Positions 33,618 to 42,864 of a stretch of 64,000 nucleotides of DNA are shown here, in pieces (position 1 is the stretch's first letter; each line of letters opens with the position of its first letter). The notes under the pieces were generated by a model. It was not told the origin of the DNA, did no database searches, and saw nothing but the letters and a program-made list of their open reading frames with translations. Position numbers and translations under genes: made by a program. The stretch comes from Bradyrhizobium erythrophlei. Its GTDB lineage: Bacteria > Pseudomonadota > Alphaproteobacteria > Rhizobiales > Xanthobacteraceae. The stretch spans positions 8,398,001-8,462,000 of the forward strand of contig NZ_LT670817.1 of the NCBI RefSeq assembly GCF_900129425.1. Reading direction: 5' to 3'.

Positions 33618-34481
33618 ATGGGAATCAAAATAATAAACGTAAAAACCGCAGAAGCCGCTTTTGACGTATTGACGAAGCTGGCCGTGCCAGACCGGAACAT
33701 TGTTTTTCGAGGGCATCGGCAAGACAGTTGGCGGTTGGAATCGACGCTGGCGCGCCATGTGCGGAAAGGTGCTAGTACCGAACTTGCTATCATCGGAATG
33801 GACGAGGCGATCAGCCATTTCTTGGCATGTCTTGCGGAGGTTGGAAAACTTCCTTCACCGCCCATGAATAACCGGGCGAAATTAGAGTACGCGCGGCACC
33901 ACGGGGTTCCGTCGCCCTTAATTGATTTCAGCCATTCCCCTTATGTTGCTCTATGGATGGCCTTCGATGGCGTTCGGCCATGGGACGACGGAGCGACGGC
34001 CATCTACGCTCTGGACGTGAACGCGTTGGGAATTCTCTGGCGCAAGCATGTTGGAAGCGGTGCCGCTTTCGATGACTTTCGCTGGAGCGAGCGCAGGGAA
34101 CAGTTTACCGCTGGCTACGACTTAAACGTTCTCCGATACCTGGAGTTTCCATTAAGTTGGAACACACGGATGCTCCGCCAGATGGGCGTGTTCGTATACG
34201 ACGCGCTTCAATATGGACATCGGGATGTGCCCTATCGGGATTTGGAGGACTTCATCGATAAGGGAATCGACTCCACACTAGACGACAAACCCGTTACGAC
34301 GCTTCACAAGATAATCGTCCCAAATTCTGCCGCATCAGAGGTTTTTGAACGCCTTGAGTTGATGGGAATCACCGGCACTCGCCTTTACGACAATCATGAA
34401 GGCGCTGCTGCAGACGTAAAGAACTCGTACGTTTTCAACCGGAGGACCGGCTATGCGCACGATGTCATCGTGCCAAAATAG
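33618..34481 (+). CDS. FRG-domain protein
   Basis: This is a 287-residue protein with the FRG signature NIVFRGHRQDSWRLESTLAR at residues 26-45. The later family blocks YARHHGVPSPLIDFSHSPYV and RMLRQMGVFVYDAL are also present. FRG domains are widespread in mobile elements and defence contexts, with unresolved biochemistry. ATG 33618 follows AGAGGTG; a GTG nine bases upstream is an alternative. It is the last gene before the right attachment repeat. Confidence 0.85.
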   Translation: MGIKIINVKTAEAAFDVLTKLAVPDRNIVFRGHRQDSWRLESTLARHVRKGASTELAIIGMDEAISHFLACLAEVGKLPSPPMNNRAKLEYARHHGVPSPLIDFSHSPYVALWMAFDGVRPWDDGATAIYALDVNALGILWRKHVGSGAAFDDFRWSERREQFTAGYDLNVLRYLEFPLSWNTRMLRQMGVFVYDALQYGHRDVPYRDLEDFIDKGIDSTLDDKPVTTLHKIIVPNSAASEVFERLELMGITGTRLYDNHEGAAADVKNSYVFNRRTGYAHDVIVPK

Positions 34482-34612
34482 CCTCCAAGCGCGATATCTA
34501 AGACCTGAAGCTGGATTTCTTTGCGCCCGTCTTTGGAGACAGCGGATTGGGACACAAACGAGGACACAAACGCCACTAAGCACTGATTTTATTGTGCTTT
34601 TTGTGCCTACGA

Positions 34613-34625
34613 ATTCCCTGCGCAA
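34613..34625 (+). repeat. Putative attR, ATTCCCTGCGCAA
   Basis: Identical to 16954-16966. It lies 132 bases after the FRG gene stop and directly precedes the right half of the interrupted repeat. Confidence 0.7.
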
Positions 34626-35108
34626 TGGCTTTACGGCTTATACCGCGCTCTCCCCGGAGAATCGGGCTTTGTTGTCTCCGTCGCCCCACGGAATCTGGCA
34701 CTCGGCCCGGTCGGGCTTTCGCACCTCCGCAAGACTTGACGCCAACCACTGAGGCGTCAGGACCACACGACTTCGCCGTACGCTTCAGCATCGTACGTCC
34801 TGCGCGCCGTCGTCCGCTCACGGAAACCCGCCCTGCGAACAAATTTCACGCCCGACACCGCCGCGTCCACCACATCCCATCCCAACGTTCGGTGACGATG
34901 GCCAACGCCCCTTCCTCGGGGACAGGATGGCGTGAGTCGTAAAGGTGATTTGCCCGACGGCGGAAGCGAAATTTGCCCGTCGTGTTGTTTTGTCGCAGCC
35001 ACGGCGCAGCCGGATGGGTAAGGGTGGACGGCGCCTGCAGGATAAGTTGAGCCCATCGGGACCGATTATCTTCACGAACCGCAATCGATGGGTATTGCTT
35101 CGCTGCAC
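34626..35108. repeat. Right half of the dispersed repeat split by the element
   Basis: Non-coding. It begins TGGCTTTACGGCTTATAC and includes CAGGACCACACGACTTCGCC and AACGCCCCTTCCTCGGGGAC. These are hallmarks of a repeat I associate with Bradyrhizobium genomes. Open frames in it lack ribosome binding sites and are not credible genes. Confidence 0.6.
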
Positions 35109-35654
35109 ATCCTACTGACTATATCGTCTAGAAGACCCTGCAGTAGTGAACGTATGTTCAAAGGCCCTTGTTACTATTTAAGGTGAAGTACGCCTAGAAT
35201 TGGACGTCGCGTCGAATTGAGGATTTTGGAGTTTACATGGCGAGGGAAGCAGTAATGAAGCTATGCAGCGGGCTATTGAGCGCGACCGTTTTGATTGATT
35301 TCACTGGGGAAATATCATCTTCTATCGACGCCGATGAAGCGGGTCACGGTGACAGTTTCTGCTAATATCTGAAATTTCTTTGCGCCGAGATATGCCCGCG
35401 CAACGTTTGAACGCGTTGCGTGCCACCCCAGGCGCGAAGAATGATCGTGTTCAAATCCGCTGGCAATCCAATTTGGAATTGCGCCAGGACAATAAAATTG
35501 CGAAATGTTTGTTGTGCGTCGCGGTAAAAACTTCGTCGGAATTTGTTCCCACACGGGCGCAGCAGGCGGGTCCTTACCTGGGAAGTTGGGCAGCTCCCTC
35601 GGGCGAACGGATCGCGCTAGGATAAGGCCGCGACGGAATGCCGGGGAAAGACCG
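35109..35654. other. Intergenic stretch with one weak small frame
   Basis: About 550 bases, relatively AT-rich. A 42-codon frame at 35237-35365 starts MAREAVMKLCSGLL but has no clear ribosome binding site or family. No hairpin terminator is evident. The promoter for the downstream hydrolase is presumably here. Confidence 0.4.
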
Positions 35655-36470
35655 ATGCCAAAACTCGATCGGGACGGGGTCGAAATCTATTATGAGGTCC
35701 ACGGCAGCGGCCCCGCGCTGTTGCTGACCCACGGCTATTCATCGACATCGGCGATGTGGCGGGGCCAGATCGAGGCGCTGTCGAAGCATCACAAACTTGT
35801 GTTGTGGGATATGCGCGGCCACGGCCAGTCCGATTATCCTGACGATCCGGCTGCGTATAGTGAAGCTCTGACCGTCGCGGATATGGCCGCCTTGTTGCAC
35901 CAGGTCGGCGCTCATAGCGCCATTGTCGGCGGACTTTCGCTTGGGGGGTACATGTCGCTTGCTTTCTATCGCGCGCATCCGCAGCGGGTCGAGGCACTCC
36001 TGATCATCGATACCGGGCCGGGTTTCAAGAAGGACGATGCCCGCCAAGCCTGGAATAAGCGCGCCCACGACACCGCCGACCGTTTCGAGCGCGAAGGCCT
36101 GGCGGTCCTGGAATCCCAAAGCCGCGAGCGCTCGAGCGTGAGCCACCGCGATGCGTCGGGTCTGGCGCGGGCCGCGCGCGGCATGCTGACCCAGCGCGAT
36201 GCCGGCGTGATCGAAATGCTGCCCGATATCAAGGTACCGTCGCTGGTGGTGGTCGGCGCCGACGACACGCCGTTTCTCGCGGCCTCCGATTACATGGCGG
36301 CGAAAATTCCGGATGCGAAAAAAGTGGTGATCCCGTCCGCCGGCCATGCCGTCAACATCGATCAGCCGCAGGCCTTCATCGCCGCGGTGTTGCCGTTCCT
36401 CGATGGCCTGCCGCGCAGCGTACCTCGGGAACGGCAGAATGGCCGGCTGGAAGGGCGACCGGGGCCATAA
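35655..36470 (+). CDS. Alpha/beta hydrolase
   Basis: This is a 271-residue alpha/beta-fold enzyme. The oxyanion motif LLLTHGYSST is near residue 25, the nucleophile elbow GLSLGG gives Ser95, Asp203 or Asp204 (VVVGADDTPF) is the likely acid, and His231 (SAGHAVN) completes the triad. No signal peptide, so cytosolic. The start at 35655 follows GGGGAAAGACCG; upstream in-frame codons have no family match. Similar proteins act on esters or peroxide-type bonds; the substrate is unknown. A dienelactone hydrolase gene follows 89 bases later. Confidence 0.88.
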   Translation: MPKLDRDGVEIYYEVHGSGPALLLTHGYSSTSAMWRGQIEALSKHHKLVLWDMRGHGQSDYPDDPAAYSEALTVADMAALLHQVGAHSAIVGGLSLGGYMSLAFYRAHPQRVEALLIIDTGPGFKKDDARQAWNKRAHDTADRFEREGLAVLESQSRERSSVSHRDASGLARAARGMLTQRDAGVIEMLPDIKVPSLVVVGADDTPFLAASDYMAAKIPDAKKVVIPSAGHAVNIDQPQAFIAAVLPFLDGLPRSVPRERQNGRLEGRPGP

Positions 36471-36559
36471 CTGGATGTGGCAATAGCAGGCGGCCAACCG
36501 CATACTCCCTGCTCGCAAGCAATTCTGCAAACCATCAACTCTCAACCAATGGATGACCC

Positions 36560-37231
36560 GTGGGACAAGATATCAAGCTGACGGCCTCGGACAATTTTCA
36601 ACTGGGCGGCTATCGTGCCGACCCCGCGACCGCGCCCAAAGGGGCGGTGGTGGTGATCCAGGAAATCTTCGGGGTCAATCACCACATTCGCGCGGTCTGC
36701 GACCGTCTCGCCGGCGAAGGCTATGTCGCCATCGCGCCCGCGATCTTCGATCGCGTCGAACCCAATTTCACCTCCGGCTATTCGCCGGATGAAGTCGCGA
36801 TCGCACGCAAGTTCGTCGCCAATCCGGACTGGGCGGCGATGCTGCGCGACACCCAGGCCGCCATCGACGCCGTCAAGAATGTCGGGCCTGTGGGCATCAT
36901 CGGCTTTTGCCTCGGCGGCAGCATCGCTTACGCCGCCGCGACCAAGCTGTCCGGGCTGTCGGCCGCGATCGGCTATTACGGCGGCGCCGTCGTGCGCTTC
37001 GCCGACGACAAGCCCAAGGTGCCGACCCAACTTCATTTCGGTGAAAAGGACGCCGGCATTCCGCTCAGCGACGTCGAGACCATCCGCGCCAAGCGGCCGG
37101 ATGTCGAGGTCCATGTTTATCCGGGCGCACAGCACGGCTTCAACTGCGACGAGCGGGCAAGCTATGACAAAGCGAGTTCCGAAATCGCCTGGCCGCGCAG
37201 CCTCGCCTTCTTTGCCAGGCATTTGCAGTAG
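36560..37231 (+). CDS. Dienelactone hydrolase family protein
   Basis: This is a 223-residue enzyme with the DLH catalytic set: Glu35 (VVIQEIFG), Cys117 in GFCLGG, Asp164 (GEKDAGIP) and His192 (AQHGF). These family members hydrolyse dienelactones in aromatic degradation or act as general carboxymethylenebutenolidases. The start codon is GTG at 36560. A repeat lies immediately after its stop. Confidence 0.92.
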   Translation: MGQDIKLTASDNFQLGGYRADPATAPKGAVVVIQEIFGVNHHIRAVCDRLAGEGYVAIAPAIFDRVEPNFTSGYSPDEVAIARKFVANPDWAAMLRDTQAAIDAVKNVGPVGIIGFCLGGSIAYAAATKLSGLSAAIGYYGGAVVRFADDKPKVPTQLHFGEKDAGIPLSDVETIRAKRPDVEVHVYPGAQHGFNCDERASYDKASSEIAWPRSLAFFARHLQ

Positions 37232-37234
37232 TCT

Positions 37235-37319
37235 CGTCATGCGCGGACTTGATCCGCGCATCCACCAAAAAAGAGTCCTTTGAAAAGATGGATTGCCGGG
37301 TCAAGCCCGGCAATGACAA
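37235..37319. repeat. Dispersed palindromic repeat (TTGCCGGGTCAAGCCCGGCAAT type)
   Basis: It contains CGTCATGCGCGGACTTGATC and GATTGCCGGGTCAAGCCCGG, each self-complementary, ending CAATGACAAG. Related copies occur at 43997 (split by an IS) and 45617. Confidence 0.75.
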
Positions 37320-37328
37320 GGTACTTCG

Positions 37329-38105
37329 TCAAAACCAGCGTTCGCCGACCTGCACGGTATCGCCGGGGCTGAGCGCGGTGCCGAGCGGCACCACGACGCG
37401 CATCGAACCGGCACCATCGGTGTGGGTCAGGGTGACGCTGTCGCGGCGGGCACGCGGCGAAAATCCGCCGGCGATCGCCACCGCGCTTTCGACGCTCATA
37501 TTGGGCACGTAAGGATATTGGCCGGGGGCGGCGACTTCACCGAGGATGAAGAACGGCCGGTAGGATTCGATTTCCACCGCCACCGAGGGTTCGCGGATAT
37601 ATCCGTTGCGTAGTTTGCCGGTGATCTCCGAAGCCAGACCCGCCGGCGTTCGTCCGCGCGCCGGCACCGCGCCGATCAGCGGCATGGTGATGGCACCGCC
37701 GGCGTCGATCGCGTAGGTATTGGTGAGACCTTCCTGGCCGTAGACCACCACCCGCAACTTGTCGCCGGCATCGAGTTTGTAGGCCGCGTCATGGACCGCC
37801 GGCCTGGGCGCCGTCGCATAGGCCACCGGGGTGGCGGCGTAAGAGCGCTCGGAGACCGCGGCAAAGCTATCGCGAAGCGCGCTGATGGCGCCGCCTCCGC
37901 CGGAATCAGCGACACCGTAGGGCGATGACACCGCGGCCTGCGGGGCTTGAGCGTATGGGCGGCCGTAAGCAAAGGAGTCGAGATCGCTTTGCGGCTGCGC
38001 CATCGCGACAGGATCGGTCGTGCGCATGCAGCCCGACAACGCGAGCGCGGTCATGATGGCAGTGATCGGTAGTTGAAACGCGCGCGCAACCCGCACCGGA
38101 GCCAT
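37329..38105 (-). CDS. Polysaccharide export lipoprotein (Wza-type, SLBB)
   Basis: This is a 258-residue protein with a lipoprotein signal (ALALSGC, Cys26). A disordered stretch follows, then the Poly_export domain (YKLDAGDKLRVVVYGQEGL) and an SLBB-like segment (FFILGEVAAPGQYPYVPNMS). Such proteins form outer-membrane channels for capsule or exopolysaccharide. No polysaccharide cluster lies nearby, so its partner genes must be elsewhere. It converges with the dienelactone hydrolase gene. Confidence 0.9.
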   Translation of the reverse strand: MAPVRVARAFQLPITAIMTALALSGCMRTTDPVAMAQPQSDLDSFAYGRPYAQAPQAAVSSPYGVADSGGGGAISALRDSFAAVSERSYAATPVAYATAPRPAVHDAAYKLDAGDKLRVVVYGQEGLTNTYAIDAGGAITMPLIGAVPARGRTPAGLASEITGKLRNGYIREPSVAVEIESYRPFFILGEVAAPGQYPYVPNMSVESAVAIAGGFSPRARRDSVTLTHTDGAGSMRVVVPLGTALSPGDTVQVGERWF

Positions 38106-38227
38106 CCCTCATAGCGAGACCGCTCCAGTTTTGCACCGGTTATGGTTAACAAATGGTTTTTGCCTGCCAATGCGGAAAGCCGAATCCGGCTTTCCACATG
38201 ATGCCGGGCAATCCGGATGCGGCGCGC

Positions 38228-38884
38228 TCAGGCGCTAAGGCCTGCGCCGATCGGGCACGACACGCCGGTGCCGCCAAGTCCGCAATAGCCAGCCGGATTC
38301 TTGGCCAGATACTGCTGATGATAGTCTTCGGCGAAATAGAATTCGCCTGACGGCGCGACCTCGGTGGTAATCGCGCCGAGCCCCTTCGCGGCCAGCGCCT
38401 TTTGATAGGTTGCCCTGGACGCATCGGCGGCTTTGCGTTGCGCATCGCTGAAGGTGTAGATCGCGGAGCGATACTGGGTGCCGACATCATTGCCTTGGCG
38501 CATGCCCTGGGTCGGGTTGTGACTTTCCCAGAACACCTTCAGCAGCCGATCGTAAGAGATCTTCTTCGGATCAAACACCACCAGCACCGCTTCGGTATGA
38601 CCGGTGCGGCCGGAACAAACCTCCTCGTAAGTGGGGTTTTTGGTATGACCCCCGGCGTAGCCCACCGCGGTCGTGTGGATGCCATCGCCGAGCTCCCAAA
38701 ATTTACGCTCCGCGCCCCAGAAACAGCCGAGCCCGAACACCGCCTGTTCCAGGCCCGCGGGATAAGGCGGCTGCAATTGGCGGCCGTTCACGAAATGCCG
38801 GACAGCAGTAGGGATCGGATTCGCACGCCCCGGCAGCGCCTCGGCTTCGCTCGGCAGCGCGGTGGTTTTGCGCATGAACAACAT
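38228..38884 (-). CDS. msrA: Peptide-methionine (S)-S-oxide reductase
   Basis: This is a 218-residue MsrA. The catalytic Cys54 is in GLGCFWGAERKFWEL, followed by YAGGHTKNPTYEEVCSGRTG, HNPTQGMRQGNDVGTQYRSA and the family end with recycling cysteines (YCGLGGTGVSC). It repairs methionine-S-sulfoxide in proteins using thioredoxin. The start at 38884 (MLFMRK) is preferred over an ATG seven codons upstream. Confidence 0.95.
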   Translation of the reverse strand: MLFMRKTTALPSEAEALPGRANPIPTAVRHFVNGRQLQPPYPAGLEQAVFGLGCFWGAERKFWELGDGIHTTAVGYAGGHTKNPTYEEVCSGRTGHTEAVLVVFDPKKISYDRLLKVFWESHNPTQGMRQGNDVGTQYRSAIYTFSDAQRKAADASRATYQKALAAKGLGAITTEVAPSGEFYFAEDYHQQYLAKNPAGYCGLGGTGVSCPIGAGLSA

Positions 38885-39013
38885 GGGCACCTCCCGGCGG
38901 TACACAGACGAAAAATGATGACCTTAATATATAATATATGTCTTTACGTCGGCAGCCGCAGCCCGTTATGCCGCAGGCCGGCAAGACCGGGGCATCGGTC
39001 GGATCCGTCAGGC

Positions 39014-39331
39014 TCAGTTCCGCGAATAGCCGATCAACGGCTTGCGGGGCCGGAACAGCAGCATCAGCAGAATGCCGAGCACGCCCAACACGGCAAAAAC
39101 CGGCTGGTCCAGGATCACCTTGACGATGGTGCTCCAGAGCCAGGGCGCGTGGGCTTCCACCCAGGCCCGGAAGGCCTGCTGGCTGGATTGATGGATGTCA
39201 TTCCAGAACTGGCCGAACCGGGTAAAACGGAGGGTCTGATCGGCGACCCAGCGCGCGCCGTCATAGACCATGAAGATAAATCCGCCGGCCAGCAGCAGCA
39301 GGCCCACAAGTCGGAAAAAACCGCGGATCAT
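39014..39331 (-). CDS. Small two-helix membrane protein
   Basis: This is a 105-residue protein with an N-terminal transmembrane segment (LVGLLLLAGGFIFMVYDGAR) and a second near the C-terminus (PVFAVLGVLGILLMLLF), joined by an amphipathic soluble loop. The last residues are basic (RPRKPLIGYSRN), suggesting a cytosolic C-terminus. Location next to rpsT may reflect conserved gene order. The function is unknown. Confidence 0.75.
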   Translation of the reverse strand: MIRGFFRLVGLLLLAGGFIFMVYDGARWVADQTLRFTRFGQFWNDIHQSSQQAFRAWVEAHAPWLWSTIVKVILDQPVFAVLGVLGILLMLLFRPRKPLIGYSRN

Positions 39332-39685
39332 GCGTCACCCTCTATTTGTGCGCCCGAAAACGCAGTCAGCCATTAGCGGGGTAGCGCGGGAAATTCAACC
39401 TGATCAGCACCTTATCGGCGCTTTACCACCGGGCTCCCCGGTTCCGGCCTGCCCGGAAAGCGTTGACGCTGCAAAACCCGCCCTTTATAAGACCCGCAAT
39501 GGCGGCCGGCGCAATCCTGCCGCCGCTGTTCTTTGAGCCACGCCTTCATGCGAGCATGTTCCTCGCGACCTGGCATTCTCAGGAACACCCGAAAACACGA
39601 TAGCGTCGATCACGCGGTTGAACGGCCGGCGCATTCAAGCCCGACCAATTAGCGACCTGTCACCGCCGAAGGATATTTGAAAGCC

Positions 39686-39952
39686 ATGGCCAATACGACT
39701 TCCGCTAAGAAGGCGACGCGCAAGATTGCCCGCCGCACCATCATCAACAAGTCGCGCCGGACGCAGATGCGCGGCGCGGTTCGCATCGTCGAAGAGGCGA
39801 TCAAGAGCGGCGACCGCGACGCCGCGATCAAGGCAATGACGCGCGCAGAGCCCGAGCTGATGCAGGCAGCGCAGCGCAACATCATTCACAAGAATAATGC
39901 GAGCCGAAAGGTCTCGCGGCTCGCGCATCAGATCGCCAAGCTCGCGAAATGA
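39686..39952 (+). CDS. rpsT: 30S ribosomal protein S20
   Basis: This is an 88-residue basic helical protein starting MANTTSAKKATRKIARRTII, with the S20 blocks NKSRRTQMRGAVRIVEEAI and HKNNASRKVSRL. It binds 16S rRNA early in 30S assembly. GAAAGCC precedes the ATG at 39686. A strong terminator follows, so it is monocistronic. Its position just upstream of dnaA is common in this group. Confidence 0.97.
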   Translation: MANTTSAKKATRKIARRTIINKSRRTQMRGAVRIVEEAIKSGDRDAAIKAMTRAEPELMQAAQRNIIHKNNASRKVSRLAHQIAKLAK

Positions 39953-39978
39953 ACTGATCGAAACTGATATTCGTCAAA

Positions 39979-40007
39979 AAGCCCGGCATTGCCGGGCTTT
40001 TTTGTTT
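39979..40007 (+). terminator. Rho-independent terminator of rpsT
   Basis: AAGCCCGGC-att-GCCGGGCTT forms a nine-base-pair stem with a three-base loop, followed by TTTTTGTTTTT. Confidence 0.9.
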
Positions 40008-40915
40008 TTGGTGCCGTCTTGCTCCGCGAAAGTGCGGTGTGCGCGAATGATGCGCGCCCATGCTTCCACTGCCCTATGCAACGAGAGGGGCTTTGGAACG
40101 CGATGGCGTGCGCGACGGTATTGATGCCGCTTATTGGCCTCATTTGCTTTTAAAATAGCAATGGCGAATGGGTGAGCACCTTCGACAAGGAAGTGGGGTT
40201 ACCCTATTCCGACGAGCAAAAAAAATCGCGGTTGCGTAGTCACTTATCGGCATAGTGGCGAAGGCTTGTTCGAAAATTCCGTTTCGCCCGGCTCAAACGT
40301 AAACGATTTATGAATTTATTTTGGGCGATTGTGAGAAATATGACGGCGCTTCGGCGTTTCGATTCTGTGCGCAGATTCAAAACCTTGCCGCTCCGCGCGA
40401 AAGCCGCTGCCGGATTTGGCAGGCGCGAAGTCGATTTTGCCGGCACCAGCGTTGAATCATTTCCGTTGCGGGAAATGAGGCATGATGTATCTCTTACAGC
40501 GTTCGCGGCGCCCACGGCTCTTGAGACCAGCGCGGTTTAAGGAACGGGGCGGACGTGCAAATCGGCGGCGGTGTGCGCGTTGGCGACGCTTTCCAAGCGA
40601 TTGTCGGATCAAAACTCATAGCAATATGAGAACGGTAGTTCTGTGTCGAAATTTCTCAAAGCGCGGCATTCGTGTCTCGCTCGCTTCGAACAAGAGAGAT
40701 ACGCATGGAACTGTCCGCCAGCAGCCGGAAGCGAAGCACCAGGGCGGGTTAGAACGAACGGGCTGAATAAAGCGGCGTGATGGCTGAACGATTTTGAAGT
40801 TCGGTCATCGCCGGCTGAATTTGAAACACACGTAGTAATGACAACTTGCCGCGCGCAATCGCGGCGAGAGGGGGAGGTTGCATGCCTTACGGAATCAGCA
40901 CGGTAGTCGATCGTC

Positions 40916-40960
40916 AAATGCCATTTTCGGGAAATGCATTTTCAGAAAATGCCTTTTCAG
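40916..40960 (+). repeat. Three iteron-like tandem units upstream of dnaA
   Basis: AAATGCCATTTTCGGG, AAATGCATTTTCAG and AAAATGCCTTTTCAG follow each other directly, 234 bases before the dnaA start. Each contains AAATGC and TTTTC. They may be regulator-binding sites. Confidence 0.5.
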
Positions 40961-41193
40961 CCACCCACCAGGAGGCCACCGATGCGCGGCCTCGCGCGCG
41001 CGGTCCCGACAGACCGTTGAGTACGCGCTGACCTCGCGGACGCTTCCCTTTCAGCCCTTTTGATTGCCCGCGGCATTTCGCCGAACGGCTGGTCTATGGC
41101 TGAAGACGAAGCCTCGCTTGAGGTCGCGCCGCGCGGAAAACCCGCCCGGCGGTTTCGCAGAAAACATCCCTCGTTCAGAAAAGTCGTCAGGCA

Positions 41194-42624
41194 ATGTCAA
41201 ATATGGAACAGGATCGCTGGTCACGCGTGAAGGGTCGGCTGCGCTCGAGCGTTGGAGAAGACGTCTACACGAGCTGGTTCGCGCGGATGGACCTGGAAAG
41301 CGTGCAGCAGGAAAGCGTTCACCTTTCGGTGCCGACGCGATTTCTCAAGAGCTGGATCCAGGCGCATTACGCCGAGCGCGTTCTCACCTGCTGGCAAGCC
41401 GAGATGCCGGAGGTACACCGGATCGATCTCACCGTGCGCACGGCGATGCGATGCGCGGCGCCCGCGAAAGAAGTCGCCGCACCGCCCGATCAACGGCGTG
41501 CCGAACGCTCCGATGGCCGTCCCGCGCCCGAGCTGCGCGCGACCGCGATCGCGCCGGTATCCGCCAGCCATGACGCGCTCGGCGGCTCGCCGCTCGATCC
41601 GCGTCTGACATTTGGAAGTTTCGTCATCGGCCGCTCCAACACGCTGGCACACGCGGCGGCGCGCCAGGTGGCTGAGGGACGGCGCGGTGACAGCGTGATG
41701 TTCAATCCGCTTTACATCCACGCCGGCGTCGGTCTCGGCAAAACCCATCTGCTGCAGGCGGTGACATGGGCCGGCAACTCGGGCAGCGAACGCAAGGTAC
41801 TTTATCTTACCGCCGAAAAATTCATGTACGGCTTTGTCGCGGCGCTGAAGACCCAGACTGCGCTGGCGTTCAAGGAAGCGTTGCGCGGCATTGACGTGCT
41901 TGTCATCGACGACCTGCAGTTCCTGCAGGGCAAGTCGACCCAGGCCGAATTCTGTCACACGCTGAATGCGCTAATCGACGCCGGGCGCCAGGTGGTGATC
42001 GCAGCCGATCGTCCGCCTTCCGACCTGGAAAGCCTCGACGACCGCGTGCGTTCGCGTCTCGCCGGTGGCCTGGTGGTCGAAATGGGATCGCTCGGCGAGG
42101 AATTGCGGCTCGGAATCCTCAAATCGCGCGTCGCCGCGGCCCGCGCCCATCATGCGAGCTTCGATGTGCCGGCGCCGGTGCTGGACTATCTCGCCCGCAC
42201 CATCACCCACAACGGCCGCGACCTCGAGGGCGCCATCAATCGCCTGCTGGCGCACAGCAAGCTCAACGCCCAGCCGGTGACGCTGGAAATGGCCGAACGC
42301 GAAGTTCGCGACCTGGTCCGCCCGCAGGAACCCAAGCGCATCAAGATCGAGGACATCCAGCGCGTGGTGGCCCGGCAATACAATGTCAGCCGCTCCGACC
42401 TGTTGTCTTCGCGCCGTACCGCCAATGTCGTTCGTCCGCGCCAGGTCGCGATGTACCTGGCCAAGACCCTGACGCTGCGCTCGCTGCCGGAAATCGGCCG
42501 CCGCTTCGGGGGGCGCGACCACACCACCGTCCTCCATGCCGTGCGCAAGATCGAGGCCCTGGTGACCAAGGATACGGCGCTCTCCGAAGAGGTCGAATCG
42601 CTGAAGCGCCAGTTGCAGGAGTGA
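41194..42624 (+). CDS. dnaA: Chromosomal replication initiator protein DnaA
   Basis: This is a 476-residue DnaA. An N-terminal domain I (WSRVKGRLRSSVGEDVYTSW) and a variable linker precede the AAA+ domain with Walker A HAGVGLGKTHLL and Walker B DVLVIDDLQF. The C-terminal domain IV has the DNA-binding signature GGRDHTTVLHAVRKIE. It binds DnaA boxes and opens the origin in its ATP form. The start at 41194 has CAGGCA upstream; a second ATG three codons later is possible. Confidence 0.98.
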   Translation: MSNMEQDRWSRVKGRLRSSVGEDVYTSWFARMDLESVQQESVHLSVPTRFLKSWIQAHYAERVLTCWQAEMPEVHRIDLTVRTAMRCAAPAKEVAAPPDQRRAERSDGRPAPELRATAIAPVSASHDALGGSPLDPRLTFGSFVIGRSNTLAHAAARQVAEGRRGDSVMFNPLYIHAGVGLGKTHLLQAVTWAGNSGSERKVLYLTAEKFMYGFVAALKTQTALAFKEALRGIDVLVIDDLQFLQGKSTQAEFCHTLNALIDAGRQVVIAADRPPSDLESLDDRVRSRLAGGLVVEMGSLGEELRLGILKSRVAAARAHHASFDVPAPVLDYLARTITHNGRDLEGAINRLLAHSKLNAQPVTLEMAEREVRDLVRPQEPKRIKIEDIQRVVARQYNVSRSDLLSSRRTANVVRPRQVAMYLAKTLTLRSLPEIGRRFGGRDHTTVLHAVRKIEALVTKDTALSEEVESLKRQLQE

Positions 42625-42864
42625 GCGCCGGCTTTGTTCCCAGGCGGAGACCGGCGTTCGCCGACCCGCGAGGGCGGGATTTCCCAGCAAAACGTCGGGG
42701 ACGACCCCCGCGTTTCACTTGCGCTGGCGGCCCATACGCGCCACCTTGCGGTCCCCCGCGGGTTTTGATCAAATCCAGCTTTGATCTGGCTTTTCGGGTC
42801 TCGAATGCCGCGGCGCGCCTTTGGCCGCCCGGCTTTTCCATCTTAGGATCAGGCGGGTATTGCA

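Larger units (their letters stand above)
16954..34625. mobile_element. 17.7 kb integrative element with phage-like and defence genes
   Basis: The element is bounded by 13-bp direct repeats and carries a tyrosine recombinase, an excisionase-like HTH gene, a family-A DNA polymerase module, a terminase-small-subunit-like gene and a cluster of probable defence genes. Coding GC and codon use in the right third are visibly lower than in the flanking chromosome. No capsid, portal, tail or large-terminase gene is present, so it is not a complete prophage. A satellite or reduced island is the best reading. Confidence 0.75.
39953..41193. other. 1.24 kb rpsT-dnaA intergenic region
   Basis: Apart from the rpsT terminator no gene is supported. 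The 40140-40340 part is AT-rich for this genome, with short A-runs and AATTTATT. I found no match to the DnaA box TTATCCACA or a close variant cluster, so an origin here is not supported. Three iteron-like units lie at 40916-40960. The dnaA promoter should be in the right end. Confidence 0.5.

Noticed and set aside
16954..34625. Complete prophage
   Set aside because: No portal, major capsid, tail, large terminase or lysis gene could be recognised in 17.7 kb.
34592..34942. Open frames in the right half of the dispersed repeat
   Set aside because: They recur only because the repeat is GC-rich and stop-poor; no ribosome binding site or recognisable domain.
39953..41193. Chromosomal origin (oriC) between rpsT and dnaA
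   Set aside because: The region is AT-rich in part, but no TTATCCACA-type DnaA box or cluster of close variants was found on either strand. In many alphaproteobacteria oriC is not beside dnaA.
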